Origin: an uncultured Mucilaginibacter sp.
Lineage (GTDB): Bacteria; Bacteroidota; Bacteroidia; Sphingobacteriales; Sphingobacteriaceae
DNA length: 64,000 nucleotides
Assembly (NCBI RefSeq): GCF_913773635.1
Contig: NZ_CAJYGQ010000007.1
Location: 124,001 to 188,000, forward strand
Direction of reading: 5' to 3'
The notes beneath the pieces were generated by a model that had not been told where the DNA came from, searched no databases, and saw only the letters and a list, made by a program, of their open reading frames with translations. Positions 27,084 to 36,786 of the stretch are shown piece by piece (within the stretch, counting starts at the first letter, position 1; each line of letters begins with the position of its first letter). The position numbers and the translations under genes are program-made.

Positions 27084-27515
27084 ATGAGAGCAATTAATCC
27101 CTGGATAAATTTTAATGGTAATGCCGAAGAGGCATTTGCTTTTTATCAATCAGTTTTTGGTGGCGAGTTTACCAAAGTCGTGCGTTTTAAAGATTTGTCG
27201 GATCCCGATTATCAGGTAGCCGATGAAGAGGCAGACAAAATAATGTACATAGGCTTGCCGCTTGGTAAAAACAATGTTTTAATTGCTAACGATGTTCCAG
27301 GTTTTTTAGGACGTGTAAGTGAAAGTGAGAACCGTTCTAAAATATATGTAAATGCCGAGAGCCGAGAAGAGGCAGAAAATATATTCAACGGCCTTTCTGC
27401 TGGCGGAGACGTGGAAGGGCCTATTGGCGATAGTCCTTGGGGAACTTACGCCGGAATGTTCAGAGACAAGTACGGTATTGAATGGATTATAGAATTTGAT
27501 CCCGACTACAAATAA
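27084..27515 (+). CDS. VOC-family protein (PhnB/glyoxalase-like)
   Basis: A 143-residue protein of the vicinal oxygen chelate fold, PhnB subgroup. It opens with INPWINFNGNAEEAFAFYQSVFGGEF and ends with GDSPWGTYAGMFRDKYGIEWI, the typical start and end of this group. The usual metal-binding residues of glyoxalases are only partly recognisable, so enzyme activity is uncertain and the substrate is unknown. It is monocistronic, with terminators on both sides. Confidence 0.9.
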   Translation: MRAINPWINFNGNAEEAFAFYQSVFGGEFTKVVRFKDLSDPDYQVADEEADKIMYIGLPLGKNNVLIANDVPGFLGRVSESENRSKIYVNAESREEAENIFNGLSAGGDVEGPIGDSPWGTYAGMFRDKYGIEWIIEFDPDYK

Positions 27516-27580
27516 TAGCTTTAGCCTTTTAAACAGGTTGCATGGCAGTACATAGTAGCACTGCTTAAACATGTATAAAC

Positions 27581-27615
27581 AAAATCGCCCTTGTAGGTAA
27601 TACAAGGGCGATTTT
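27581..27615. terminator. Bidirectional terminator between the VOC gene and gcvT
   Basis: AAAATCGCCCTTGTA and TACAAGGGCGATTTT form a perfect 15-bp stem with a GGTAA loop. A- and T-runs flank it on both sides, between two converging genes. Confidence 0.92.
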
Positions 27616-27637
27616 GTTGTTTTTAAAGGGTTAAAGC

Positions 27638-28717
27638 TTATTTAATGAAAGGTAGCTTAACAACTTTTGCTTTTACTTTATTATCACGGATTTTAATGTA
27701 AACCTCGCTGCCTTCTTTGGCTAAAGATTGGTTAACATAACCCAAGCCAATTGCTTTTTGTAATGATGGCGATTGCGTACCCGATGTTACCCGGCCAATG
27801 CTGTTACCCTCTGCATCCACAATTTCATAATCGTGACGTGGAATGCCGCGTTCGGTCATTTCAAAGCCAACCAGTTTTTTATCAATGCCCTGTCGTTTTT
27901 GCTGTTGTAATGCCTCTGAATTGGTAAATGGCTTGCTAAACTTGGTAATCCATCCTAAACCGGCTTCTAAAGGCGATGTGGTATCATCGATGTCATTTCC
28001 GTAAAGACAAAAGCCCATTTCAAGACGCAGCGTATCACGTGCGCCTAATCCAATAGGTTTAATACCATAAGGCTCACCTGCTTTGAAAACAGCGTTCCAT
28101 ATTTCCTCGGCGTGCTCGTTATCAAAATATATCTCAAAGCCGCCTGCACCTGTATAACCCGTTGCTGAAACCAATACGTTTTCAACACCCGCAAATTTTC
28201 CTTTTTTAAAGGTGTAATACTCCATTGATCCAAGGTCAATTTCGGTAAGGCTTTGTAAAGCTTCGGTTGCCTTAGGGCCTTGTATAGCCAGCAATGAGGT
28301 GCGGTCTGATATATCCTTCATATCAACACCATAAGTGTTGAATTTGCTTATCCAGTTCCAGTCTTTCTCAATGTTTGAGGCGTTTACTACCAGCATGTAA
28401 GTTTTCTCATCAATACGGTAAACCAGCAAATCGTCAACTATGCCACCGTTTTCATTTGGAAGGCATGAATACTGTACTTTGCCATCATATAGTTTTGAGG
28501 CATCGTTGCTGGTTACTTGTTGTATTAAGTCAAGCGCTTTATCTCCCTTTAAAATAAACTCGCCCATGTGGCTTACATCAAAAACACCTACGGCTTTCCG
28601 CACGGTTTCATGTTCAGCGTTTATGCCTGCATATTGTACGGGCATGTTGTAACCGGCAAAAGGAACCATTTTGGCACCCTCGCGAATATGTACATCGGTT
28701 AAAGCGGTATTTTTCAT
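27638..28717 (-). CDS. gcvT: Aminomethyltransferase (glycine cleavage T protein)
   Basis: GcvT moves the methylene group from the aminomethyl-lipoyl H protein to tetrahydrofolate, releasing ammonia. The 359-residue product has the family start ([20 protein letters not shown]), the folate-binding [11 protein letters not shown], a [14 protein letters not shown] segment, [19 protein letters not shown], and the C-terminal domain with [21 protein letters not shown]. gcvH and gcvP are not in the window. A -7 box lies 28 bp upstream. Confidence 0.97.
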   Translation of the reverse strand: MKNTALTDVHIREGAKMVPFAGYNMPVQYAGINAEHETVRKAVGVFDVSHMGEFILKGDKALDLIQQVTSNDASKLYDGKVQYSCLPNENGGIVDDLLVYRIDEKTYMLVVNASNIEKDWNWISKFNTYGVDMKDISDRTSLLAIQGPKATEALQSLTEIDLGSMEYYTFKKGKFAGVENVLVSATGYTGAGGFEIYFDNEHAEEIWNAVFKAGEPYGIKPIGLGARDTLRLEMGFCLYGNDIDDTTSPLEAGLGWITKFSKPFTNSEALQQQKRQGIDKKLVGFEMTERGIPRHDYEIVDAEGNSIGRVTSGTQSPSLQKAIGLGYVNQSLAKEGSEVYIKIRDNKVKAKVVKLPFIK

Positions 28718-28745
28718 GAAAAAACAGTAATAGTATTTGTGGCGG

Positions 28746-28753
28746 CAAAAGTA
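28746..28753 (-). promoter_or_regulatory. Candidate -7 element of the gcvT promoter
   Basis: The minus strand reads TACTTTTG, an exact TAnnTTTG match 28 bp before the gcvT ATG. The -33 region would lie in the end of the preceding glycosyltransferase gene and has no TTTG. No glycine riboswitch is possible in so short a gap. Confidence 0.45.
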
Positions 28754-28770
28754 CTAAAAAAAGCCTGTAA

Positions 28771-29979
28771 TCAGCCATTTAGCATTTGCTCGTAGAAGTC
28801 GGTAAGGCGATTGTTAATCTTAAGCGTATCGTGCTGCTGCTCTACCAGTTTGCGGGCGCTAAGGCCAATACGCCGACAAAAATGCTCATCCTGAATGCAG
28901 CGCTTTATTGCCCGTTTAAATTCTTGCGGAGTGTTAGCAATCAAAATGTTTTCGCCATGTGAGTAGTTAATACCTTCGGCGCCAAGCGAGGTAGATATGA
29001 TGCATTTTTGCATAGCCATACCTTCAACTATTTTTACACGCATGCCCCCGCCTGACAGTAGCGGCACAATCATTACAGCTTTGCTGTTTACAAACTCCAA
29101 AGCATCATCAACTTCACCATGTATAAATATTTTGCCAACGCGCTCGTAATCGTCAAACCTTTCAGGTATATCGTTTCCGGCAACGTAAAAAGGTGCTTTA
29201 AGGTCACCTTCGGTCAGGTCGTTCGAAAAATTTTCTAAAAACCACTCAATGCCTTCGCGATTAGGCAGCCAATCCATAGCGCCCAAAAAAAACAGGCTGG
29301 GAAAGCGGGTATATTTATGATTTGGTTTGTATCTGCTCAAATCAAGCCCCACCGGTACAATTTCAACCGGTAAATTACTGCTGCAATGCTGCTGAACGGT
29401 TTCTTTATCCTGGTTGGTGAATACGGTTACAGCATCAAATAAGGCAAACTGCTTTACTTCAAAAGCCTTTATGCGGCGTGCATTCAACCGAAGGTAAAAC
29501 TTTTTAAAAGGATCACTTTTCTGCCTGGCCATTCGCTCCCAAACCAAATACTCAATATGGTGGGCCCTGTAAATTAGTTTTGCTTTGGTGTGTTTACGTA
29601 TAGCGGGTAAATAAGGCGTAACAAACAATCCTTCAAACTGAATAATGTCGTAATTGCTTTGCTTAATATCCTGCACAAGCTTACGCTCAAAATCAGCATC
29701 GTAAAAACGCTCAACTGTGTACAACTTGCCTGTAAACAAGCTTAAAAAAGCATGACTTGCCGATACGCTAGTATCAATATCATGAGCATAATAACTTGAT
29801 GGTACAGCTTGTTCGGCCGTGTGGTTGTTATTGTAAACCTTATTTTTTTTGGGGTTGAGTGAAAATAAGGAAACCTCATGCCCTGAGCTAATCAGCCCCT
29901 TAATGGTGTTACCTACCACAATAGGATATCCGCTGTTTTGCGGAAACGGAGTAAGGTGTGTAACTATAAGTATTTTCAC
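28771..29979 (-). CDS. GT4-type glycosyltransferase (family 1 fold)
   Basis: A 402-residue cytoplasmic GT-B glycosyltransferase. The N-terminal Rossmann half starts ILIVTHLTPFPQNSGYPIVVG. The C-terminal half carries SLFFLGAMDWLPNREGIEWF and VMIVPLLSGGGMRVKIVEGMAM, then a SLGAEGINYSHGENILIA segment, the nucleotide-sugar site of GT4-like enzymes. Acceptor and donor cannot be read from sequence. It has its own promoter and no polysaccharide genes around it, so it may add one sugar in LPS, capsule or protein glycosylation. Confidence 0.88.
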   Translation of the reverse strand: MKILIVTHLTPFPQNSGYPIVVGNTIKGLISSGHEVSLFSLNPKKNKVYNNNHTAEQAVPSSYYAHDIDTSVSASHAFLSLFTGKLYTVERFYDADFERKLVQDIKQSNYDIIQFEGLFVTPYLPAIRKHTKAKLIYRAHHIEYLVWERMARQKSDPFKKFYLRLNARRIKAFEVKQFALFDAVTVFTNQDKETVQQHCSSNLPVEIVPVGLDLSRYKPNHKYTRFPSLFFLGAMDWLPNREGIEWFLENFSNDLTEGDLKAPFYVAGNDIPERFDDYERVGKIFIHGEVDDALEFVNSKAVMIVPLLSGGGMRVKIVEGMAMQKCIISTSLGAEGINYSHGENILIANTPQEFKRAIKRCIQDEHFCRRIGLSARKLVEQQHDTLKINNRLTDFYEQMLNG

Positions 29980-29999
29980 GAGGGCTAATTGGTTGTTAG

Positions 30000-30030
30000 C
30001 AAATGTATCAACCCCGTGTTGGTTCTCAAA
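30000..30030 (-). promoter_or_regulatory. Promoter of the glycosyltransferase gene
   Basis: On the minus strand TTTG (30030-30027), 19 bp, then TACATTTG (30007-30000). Both boxes are exact, 20 bp before the start codon, and the -33 box abuts the end of rnhB. Confidence 0.75.
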
Positions 30031-30031
30031 A

Positions 30032-30688
30032 TTAAAAAATGCTTAGTTGCGGATTTGTGACATTAAAAGTACGCCTGTGGTGCGGAGTAAACCCAAGCTG
30101 TAAAACCGTATTACGGTGTTTAATAGTTGGATAACCCTTGTTAGTGTGCCAATCATATTCGGGATGTTCGAGTGCCAATTGCATCATGTAATCATCGCGG
30201 TAAGTTTTGGCTAATATTGATGCTGCCGCAATACTAAAGTACTTACCATCGCCCTGTACAACACATTGGTGAGGTATGCCATCATATTTATTAAAACGGT
30301 TGCCGTCAATAATTAAAAACTCGGGACGAATGTGGAGCGCATCAATAGCCCGGTGCATAGCTAAAAAGGATGCATTCAGGATATTGATTTCATCAATTTC
30401 GGTATTACTTACTGATGCCACAGCAAATGCCAGTGCTTTTTGTTCAATTTCGGTACGTAACAAATACCTGTCGGCCTTAGACATTTGCTTGGAATCATTG
30501 AGCAGGCTATGCTCAAAATCAGCAGGAAGTATAACCGCTGCCGCAAACACCGGTCCGGCCAAACAGCCTCTGCCGGCTTCGTCGCAGCCGGCTTCAACAA
30601 AATCATGCTGATAACGCGCTAACAAAGCTACCTTTTCGGGCGCGGGGAGTTTTACCTTAATAACCGGTGGTCTTTTGCCTTTAGCCAT
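30032..30688 (-). CDS. rnhB: Ribonuclease HII
   Basis: RNase HII cuts RNA in RNA-DNA hybrids and removes single ribonucleotides from DNA. The 218-residue protein carries the signature [17 protein letters not shown] (Asp36, Glu37), then FLIIDGNRF and [15 protein letters not shown], which supply the remaining acidic metal ligands. The GRG of the substrate-binding motif is intact. An N-terminal basic tail precedes the domain. The 198-bp region upstream (30689-30886) has no gene; it holds a perfect palindrome TAGCTGT-T-ACAGCTA at 30795-30809 and an ATGGTA/TACCAT repeat near 30716, neither with a clear role. Confidence 0.96.
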   Translation of the reverse strand: MAKGKRPPVIKVKLPAPEKVALLARYQHDFVEAGCDEAGRGCLAGPVFAAAVILPADFEHSLLNDSKQMSKADRYLLRTEIEQKALAFAVASVSNTEIDEINILNASFLAMHRAIDALHIRPEFLIIDGNRFNKYDGIPHQCVVQGDGKYFSIAAASILAKTYRDDYMMQLALEHPEYDWHTNKGYPTIKHRNTVLQLGFTPHHRRTFNVTNPQLSIF

Positions 30689-30886
30689 TACCGTTGTAAC
30701 GATTTTGTAATTGATATGGTATGACTGCTACCATAATAAACCTTCAAATTTCTTGAAAAACCCACAGGTAAACAAGTTTTAAGGAATGAAAATTTAGCTG
30801 TTACAGCTAGTTCTATTGAAAAGTGTGAGGATGAGAATGCTGATTGATTGCCGGAAATTCTTTAGTGCAAGTGTATTATATCACAA

Positions 30887-32125
30887 TTAACTAATGCGTA
30901 ATGTTAACAAGGTAATATCATCAATGCGTTTTCCTTTAATAATCCGGCCAAGATAGTCCATTAGGTTTTGATTGAATTTATCAGGGGCAAGGTGCCCGTT
31001 TTCGCTAATGTAGCTTAGCAGCTTACCTTCGTTCCAGCGTATGTCCTGCTCCAGTTCGTAATCCATCAGTCCATCTGTGTAATTAAATATCATGCTACCT
31101 GGGTCAATGGTCACTTCTCCTAAGTTAAGGAACGGCAGCTCATCAAAAACACCAATCATGGTAGTACCGGTTTTTAGCAACTGCGTGGCGTTACCGTTAA
31201 ACAAAATGGTTGGATTGTGCCCGGCGTTTACGTAGCAAAGCTTGCGGGTACGCTCGTTGTACTTGGCAACAAAGAGTGTAATGAAACGCTCACCTTTAGT
31301 ATTTAAAATAACAATTTGGTTAAGCTTTTTAACAACTGTAGATAAATCGTCCTCTACAGTAGCCCAGGCACGCAAACTGGCCTGAAAGTTTGCCATTAGT
31401 AAAGCAGCCGATATTCCCTTGCCAGATACGTCGGCTATGCACCAGAGAAACTCCTCTTCATTAAGCCTGAAAAAGTCAAAGTAGTCTCCGCCAATATCCT
31501 GATGCGGCAAATATTTAGCGCTGGCTTCAACAGCGTGGTCTTTATGTATTTTAACCGGAATGAGCATGTTTTGCACCTCAACGGCTAATTCCATTTCCCG
31601 CTGAAAACGCTCTGCCTGTAACCGCTCGCGAAACAATTTTTTGTTTTCGAGCGCAACCACAATAACGTTAATGAGCGTTTGCATAAAGTTAAGGTCATTG
31701 CTCATCATTTCACCCGATAGGGTAAAATCGCCTATAAGGGCATAAGCCAACGGCCTGTTTTTATGATAGATAGGGATAAAATAATTGTAATTGCTCAAAA
31801 CAGCATCAGTATAGCCGTTTAAAGCGGTAGGCGTTTTGACCTTTTTGAGCAGGCTGCACGCCTTATGTAGCACCGATACGCCCTCAAATTCGCCACCATA
31901 TTTAGAAACGCAAACGTAGCTTCCCTGCTTCTCAATTAAAAAACGCAGCTTGCCAACCTGCAGGTAATTTTTTAAAATCACTTCCAGCATTTGCAGTAAC
32001 ACAGGTGCCGCCGTATTTTTATTAATGGCTTGTGTTACCTCCAGTAAAGAGTTTAATTCCCACTGCCTTTTCAGGAGCAGCTTAATTAACTCATCTTCGC
32101 CCGAGCCTTCGTCGATATTGTGCAT
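30887..32125 (-). CDS. GAF-domain SpoIIE-type (PP2C) serine/threonine phosphatase
   Basis: A 412-residue cytoplasmic signalling protein. The N-terminal 170 residues look like a GAF sensor (LNSLLEVTQAINKNTAAPVLL through LINVIVVALENKKLF). A coiled linker (RERLQAERFQREMELAVEVQ) leads into a PP2C SpoIIE/RsbU-type phosphatase: QDIGGDYFDFF, WCIADVSGKGISAALLMA, CYVNAGHNPTILF, and FNYTDGLMDYE, which include the metal-binding aspartates. Such proteins usually dephosphorylate an anti-sigma-factor antagonist (STAS). No STAS or anti-sigma kinase gene is in the window. The permease gene lies 38 bp upstream on the same strand and may be co-transcribed. Confidence 0.92.
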   Translation of the reverse strand: MHNIDEGSGEDELIKLLLKRQWELNSLLEVTQAINKNTAAPVLLQMLEVILKNYLQVGKLRFLIEKQGSYVCVSKYGGEFEGVSVLHKACSLLKKVKTPTALNGYTDAVLSNYNYFIPIYHKNRPLAYALIGDFTLSGEMMSNDLNFMQTLINVIVVALENKKLFRERLQAERFQREMELAVEVQNMLIPVKIHKDHAVEASAKYLPHQDIGGDYFDFFRLNEEEFLWCIADVSGKGISAALLMANFQASLRAWATVEDDLSTVVKKLNQIVILNTKGERFITLFVAKYNERTRKLCYVNAGHNPTILFNGNATQLLKTGTTMIGVFDELPFLNLGEVTIDPGSMIFNYTDGLMDYELEQDIRWNEGKLLSYISENGHLAPDKFNQNLMDYLGRIIKGKRIDDITLLTLRIS

Positions 32126-32163
32126 TTGTAGTTCTGTAGACGTTCTAAATTAGAAAAATATTT

Positions 32164-33294
32164 TTATAACCTAACGTTTTGCGATTTAATATCAAAAGCA
32201 TCGCGCAAACCGGTAGTTACCAGGTTAAACGCATACACCATTATCATTATAGCCAAACCAGGTATGATAGCCAGGTAGGCAGCATCCATAATAATATAAC
32301 CGTAGTGTTCTCTAATCATGCCTCCCCACGTTGGTACCGGTGGTTGAGCGCCAAAACCTAAAAAGCTCAACCCGGCTTCTAGCAGTATTGCCGATGCAAA
32401 ATTTGATGCCGCAATAACCATTACCGGTCCGGCCATGTTAGGTAAAATGTGCCTGGTAATTATGCGCGAGTTAGTATAACCTAAAGCACGGGCTGCCTCA
32501 ATATATTCCGCTTGTTTTAAGCTTATTACCTGGCCGCGTACCAAACGTGCCGCTTCAACCCACATTGACAGGCCTACGGCGATAAATATTTGCCAAAGGC
32601 CTTTGCCCAGCGCAAATGATAGTGCAATAACCAGTAGCAGTGCCGGCAACGACCATAAAATGTTCATTACCCAGCTTAACGCTGCATCGGTTTTACCGCC
32701 ATAATAGCCGGCAACGGCGCCAATGGTAACACCAACCACCAAACTAATCAACACCGCCATAATACCAACAGCTAAGGATATACGTGTGCCTAAAATTACC
32801 CTGCTCAGTAAATCGCGGCCGTAAATATCACTGCCGAGCCAAAAGGTTTTAGTTTCAATGTACTTATTAGCAAAGTTGTTTTTATTGGAGATTAAAGCAG
32901 GGTTATCGAAAATATTTAACGCGAACGCCCTGCGCTCGGGCTTATCTTCGCTGCTAACATATTCATCAACAATAACCGAATCAGCCTTTATTTGGTAGGA
33001 TGTAATTGGAATTTGTCTATACACCAGCGGTTTCCCCGGAAAAAAACCGGATACAGCACCAGAGCGTTCTTGCTTGTCTTTATCGGGTATAAGTAACACC
33101 TTAAAGCTTGCCCCCGGCTTTTTTAAGCTTAAAGGTAGCGACATGCTGTTGGCATTAGGAGCGTCATCGGGCATAAGCATGTATGCAAACACCGCGGTAA
33201 AAAAGGCTAATGCAATTAATAGCAAACCGGCCATGGCCGCCCTGTTTTTTTTGAACACGTGCCAGGCTCTTTGTCCGGGTGTTAAATCATTCAA
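32164..33294 (-). CDS. Oligopeptide/dipeptide ABC transporter permease (OppC/DppC type)
   Basis: A 376-residue inner-membrane permease. Helix 1 is at about residues 20-40, followed by a long periplasmic segment (about 45-155) not found in the usual 300-residue OppC. Then come FWLGSDIYGRDLLSRVILG, the five-helix core, the EAA loop EAARALGYTNSRIITRHILPN (about 262-282) and the closing AIIPGLAIMIMVYAFNLV. The partner permease (OppB/DppB), ATPases and binding protein are not nearby, so it must assemble with proteins encoded elsewhere. The upstream gap 33295-33586 (292 bp) separates it from the divergent OmpA gene. I see no gene or strong promoter in that gap. Confidence 0.92.
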   Translation of the reverse strand: MNDLTPGQRAWHVFKKNRAAMAGLLLIALAFFTAVFAYMLMPDDAPNANSMSLPLSLKKPGASFKVLLIPDKDKQERSGAVSGFFPGKPLVYRQIPITSYQIKADSVIVDEYVSSEDKPERRAFALNIFDNPALISNKNNFANKYIETKTFWLGSDIYGRDLLSRVILGTRISLAVGIMAVLISLVVGVTIGAVAGYYGGKTDAALSWVMNILWSLPALLLVIALSFALGKGLWQIFIAVGLSMWVEAARLVRGQVISLKQAEYIEAARALGYTNSRIITRHILPNMAGPVMVIAASNFASAILLEAGLSFLGFGAQPPVPTWGGMIREHYGYIIMDAAYLAIIPGLAIMIMVYAFNLVTTGLRDAFDIKSQNVRL

Positions 33295-33586
33295 AATAGC
33301 TGAGGGTATAGTTTAAAATCAATATAGCTTAATTATTTGTAATTGTATGTTTATAGTTGAACAGGGATGGTTTTGTTTACACTTATGCGCTTGTATTTTA
33401 GTTCAATTTCACCAAATTAAGTACACTAAGTAAACACCTGCCCGGTAGCTTGTTTTGTTTACAAATTAAACTTTTTAATTCAAGAGTGTCAAACACGTAC
33501 AGCCGGGTTAATAAAGAATAATTATTAAACACTTTGGCAAGAGATTTGTAATCTTGAGGCACAAATAAATTTACACACATCAAAAA

Positions 33587-34267
33587 ATGAAAACCATAAA
33601 ATTTAAAACAGCTATAGTGGCTGTAGGTTTAGCTACTGCCAGCTTAATTGGTTCGGGTTGTAACTCGTTAACCAAAACTCAAAAAGGTGCTGCTATTGGT
33701 GCCGGCGCAGGTGGCACAATTGGTGCAATTATAGGTAAAAGTGCTGGTAACACCGCATTGGGCGCTATTATAGGTGGTGCCGTAGGCGGTACAGCAGGTG
33801 CATTTATTGGCCGTAAAATGGACAGACAAGCCGCCGAAATTAAACAAACCGTTCCGGGGGCAACTGTTGAACGCCAGGGTGAAGGTATATTGGTGAAATT
33901 TGACTCGGGTATTTTATTCGATGTTAATAAAACTGCGTTAAAGTCAGCAGCTCAAACAAACTTGAGTAACCTGGCTACTTCATTAACTAACAATCCACAA
34001 ACCAATATTTTAATTGTTGGTCATACTGATAATACCGGTAGCGCCGAGCTTAACCAGGATCTTTCGGTACGCCGCGCCGAATCAGTTAAGTCTTATATAA
34101 GCTCGCATGGTGTAAGCGGATCGCGCTTAAGTACTTCGGGTAAAGGTTTTAATGAGCCTATTGCTGATAACAGCACCGAAGCAGGTCGTGCTCAAAACCG
34201 TCGTGTGGAAATTGTGATTGTAGCAAACGATCAATTAAAACAAGAAGCTAAACAGGCAGGTAACTAA
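33587..34267 (+). CDS. OmpA-family lipoprotein with glycine-zipper domain
   Basis: A 226-residue outer-membrane lipoprotein (SLIGSGC, lipidated Cys25). Residues about 33-78 form a glycine-zipper segment (AAIGAGAGGTIGAIIGKSAG and a second similar unit) that is membrane-associated. Residues about 105-215 are an OmpA C-terminal peptidoglycan-binding domain (VKFDSGILFDVNKTAL, a VGHTDNTGSAELNQDLSVRR segment, and AGRAQNRRVEIVI). It probably tethers the outer membrane to the cell wall. A very long, symmetric terminator follows. Confidence 0.94.
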   Translation: MKTIKFKTAIVAVGLATASLIGSGCNSLTKTQKGAAIGAGAGGTIGAIIGKSAGNTALGAIIGGAVGGTAGAFIGRKMDRQAAEIKQTVPGATVERQGEGILVKFDSGILFDVNKTALKSAAQTNLSNLATSLTNNPQTNILIVGHTDNTGSAELNQDLSVRRAESVKSYISSHGVSGSRLSTSGKGFNEPIADNSTEAGRAQNRRVEIVIVANDQLKQEAKQAGN

Positions 34268-34282
34268 TACCGTATAATAAAT

Positions 34283-34332
34283 ATAAAATAACAAAGGCTG
34301 CCCTTAATAAAAGGCAGCCTTTGTTATTTTAT
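34283..34332. terminator. Long bidirectional terminator
   Basis: ATAAAATAACAAAGGCTGCC pairs with GGCAGCCTTTGTTATTTTAT over about 22 bp with one bulged C. It lies between the converging OmpA-like and PyrR-like genes. Confidence 0.92.
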
Positions 34333-34333
34333 A

Positions 34334-34840
34334 TTATCCTAAATACACGGCATCTTCATCGCCGGTTTCGGTTAATGATACATATACGTGCTGCTTAATT
34401 ACAGTTGAAAGCGCCATTCCCGAAAAATCGGTGCTAATGGGGAAGCTTTTATGATTACGGTCAACCAGTACAACGGTACGTAGTTTTTTAAGCGGAACAT
34501 CTAAAAACACCCCAAAGCCGTATGCAAGCGTTTTACCGCTGTTAAGCACGTCATCAACTAAAATTACCACCTTATTGGCGCATACATTTATATCAGCATC
34601 AAGGTTAGCCTCAAGGTGACTGGCATTTTTATCAATTTCAATATTAATCATGGTGCATTTAAACGGAGCTATTTTTTCAAGCACTGCCTTAATGCGTTTG
34701 GCAATTACACTGCCTTGCGTTAGTATACCCGCAATTACAATTTCCTGTTCCTCAAAGTTATCTTCAAGAATCTGGTAAGCAATACGGTCAATTTTTTGCT
34801 GTATTTGCTGCTTATTGAGTATTAAAAGCTTTTCGGCCAT
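34334..34840 (-). CDS. PyrR-like phosphoribosyltransferase
   Basis: A 168-residue type I phosphoribosyltransferase. The PRPP-binding loop is VVILVDDVLNSGKTLAYG, followed by LKKLRTVVLVDRNHKSFPI and a hood-like C-terminus ending ETGDEDAVYL. The closest known family is PyrR (uracil phosphoribosyltransferase/pyr attenuator), but Bacteroidota also carry PyrR-like paralogues of unknown substrate. No pyr genes or attenuator lie next to it, so I leave the symbol blank. It is monocistronic. Confidence 0.85.
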   Translation of the reverse strand: MAEKLLILNKQQIQQKIDRIAYQILEDNFEEQEIVIAGILTQGSVIAKRIKAVLEKIAPFKCTMINIEIDKNASHLEANLDADINVCANKVVILVDDVLNSGKTLAYGFGVFLDVPLKKLRTVVLVDRNHKSFPISTDFSGMALSTVIKQHVYVSLTETGDEDAVYLG

Positions 34841-34949
34841 GTTAATGAATTATAAGTACGCTGTGGCTATTTATACTGCCAAACTGAACAGTCCACTTAA
34901 GCACAGCAAATATAAAAGTATTTCCTATGGTAGCAGGATAATTACTTTC

Positions 34950-36158
34950 TTACTTCTCTGCCAGCAATGCATCGGTAAGGCGTTCAAATTCGTTAACAAA
35001 TTCGGTGTAATAGCTGCCGGTTCCGGGGCCACTGAAGCCCGTATATATTTTACGAACTTCACCCTTTTTATCAATGATAATAGTGGTTGGAAAGGCCATT
35101 ACATTGTTAAGCATAGGTAAGCTTTTGGCTGCCTCTTTTTTGTTGCTGGTAAATTCTGTAATTAGCAACGGATACGGTATGCCGAGATGTTCCCGTTCCT
35201 GCAACACAGCTTTTTTTGATTTCTCAAAGTCGGCTGTCCGTTCGTAAGCTAATCCCAAAACCTCAACACCTTTGCTTTGATACTTTTTATAGTAATTAAC
35301 AAGGTAAGCAGTTTCGTCCATACAGTTTGGGCACCATGAACCCATTATTTGTATAATTACAACCTTGTTTTTAAACCGGGCATCTGATAGTGATACTTTC
35401 TGTCCGCTTACATCAGGAAATGAAAAATCTATTTTTTTATAGCCCGGCTTTAAGGCCGTAAGTGAATAGGCATCGGGTAATTTTGCTTTCGCATCTTTAT
35501 CGGCTGTCCATGGCGTACGGCCAAAATTGCCGTTTGTTATAGTATTATCACTTGCTATATCAGCCGTAAAAAGAAAAGCATGCCCACCGTCAAAGCACGA
35601 TAGGTATAGCTTATTGCCACTTACAGTGCCTTCCAGGTAACGGTAATCGCCGGTGGTGGTTAAAAAGGTACCTGTAACACGGTTACCGGTTTGGTTAAAT
35701 TCTCCTACTGTTGTATCTCGTTCAGCACCATCGCCAAAAATTGCACGCCATCTGCCGCTCACATTAAATGCCGGTGCTTCCGGTTTCTCAAAAAAGCGCC
35801 ACTTTTGACCGTATTGAGCATTAAATGGTGTTACAGCATCTCTTTCTCCAAGGTGTTTGATGAATTGGCCGCTAAGTTGATTTCCATCCTGTTTAAGGCG
35901 AAATTCCGAATCGAACAAAGGCATATGTATAAAAAGCGAATCGGCCTTGGTTTGAATATCATTTACTTTAAAGCGTTCAGACGCATTCAAAATGTATATC
36001 ACCTTTTTGCCGGCCTCCTGCGCAACTTCAAAATTAAATGGTACCTCGCCGGTAGCAGGTTTGAGAATACCCCGCCAAATGCCCGTTTTGAATTTTATTT
36101 GCGCTGAAACTGAAAGCGACCCTAAGATCAGATATATCAAGAAAAGTATTTTTTTCAT
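34950..36158 (-). CDS. TlpA-like periplasmic thiol-disulphide protein
   Basis: A 402-residue exported protein. The signal peptide ends near residue 19 (LSVSAQ). Residues 20-245 form a beta-rich N-terminal part of the kind fused to TlpA domains in Bacteroidota (TGIWRGILKPATGEVPFNFE, then VSGRWRAIFGDGAERDTTVG, a repeated-lipocalin-like layout). A thioredoxin fold follows, with the active site GSWCPNCMDE (Cys276 and Cys279) and the cis-proline region NVMAFPTTIIIDKKGEV. It probably reduces or isomerises disulphides, possibly for cytochrome c maturation; a cytochrome c gene is divergent next to it. The pairing is suggestive only. Confidence 0.9.
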   Translation of the reverse strand: MKKILFLIYLILGSLSVSAQIKFKTGIWRGILKPATGEVPFNFEVAQEAGKKVIYILNASERFKVNDIQTKADSLFIHMPLFDSEFRLKQDGNQLSGQFIKHLGERDAVTPFNAQYGQKWRFFEKPEAPAFNVSGRWRAIFGDGAERDTTVGEFNQTGNRVTGTFLTTTGDYRYLEGTVSGNKLYLSCFDGGHAFLFTADIASDNTITNGNFGRTPWTADKDAKAKLPDAYSLTALKPGYKKIDFSFPDVSGQKVSLSDARFKNKVVIIQIMGSWCPNCMDETAYLVNYYKKYQSKGVEVLGLAYERTADFEKSKKAVLQEREHLGIPYPLLITEFTSNKKEAAKSLPMLNNVMAFPTTIIIDKKGEVRKIYTGFSGPGTGSYYTEFVNEFERLTDALLAEK

Positions 36159-36299
36159 CGTTTACTAATAGTATACAAAGTAAACAAACATTTAAATTAA
36201 GTCTATAGATTTTGTAGAATATGATGATTGCCTTGCAAAAGTTGTATTCGGACGTTTAAACTCATCCAAAATTCAATTACATTAGTAGTTCTTTATAAG

Positions 36300-36749
36300 A
36301 TGACTACTCCAATGAAAATAAAATATACATTACTTATCTTCCTGTTAGTTGGCTGTTTTAGTGCGGTAAAAGCGCAAAGTAAAAAGCCTGCAAACAAAGC
36401 TAAACCCATAGTTGCAGCAGGTTTAAAAAGTTCTGAACAACGCGGCCAGGCGGTGTATGCTGCAAACTGCCTGTCATGCCATCAGGTTGATGGTGGCGGT
36501 ATACCCGGAATGAATGCACCGCTTATTAAAACGTCTTACGTGCTTGGCAGCAGTGATAAGTTGGTGAACATTTTATTGAAAGGTATGCAGGGCGTTGAGA
36601 TAGACGGGGAGGAGTATAAAAATATTATGCCTGCATTTGCGCATCTTACCAACCAGCAAATTGCTGATGTACTTACTTATGTACGTAATAATTTTGGTAA
36701 TAAGGCGCCTGCTGTAACGGTAAAAGAAGTTGCCGCAATACGTGAATAA
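36300..36749 (+). CDS. Exported monohaem cytochrome c
   Basis: A small class I cytochrome c. Starting at 36300 it has 149 residues; an ATG at 36312 would give 145 and starts directly with the signal peptide (MKIKYTLLIFLLVGCFSAVKA). The haem motif is CLSCH (Cys57, Cys60, His61) preceded by GQAVYAAN, and the axial Met lies in NIMPAFAHLTNQQIADVLTY. It is probably a periplasmic electron carrier. A TTG at 36228 would add residues with no signal-peptide character and is rejected. The neighbour on the other strand is a TlpA-like protein. Confidence 0.93.
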   Translation: MTTPMKIKYTLLIFLLVGCFSAVKAQSKKPANKAKPIVAAGLKSSEQRGQAVYAANCLSCHQVDGGGIPGMNAPLIKTSYVLGSSDKLVNILLKGMQGVEIDGEEYKNIMPAFAHLTNQQIADVLTYVRNNFGNKAPAVTVKEVAAIRE

Positions 36750-36786
36750 AGGTCATAAACTCTGACCTCCGCATTTAAATTAACTT

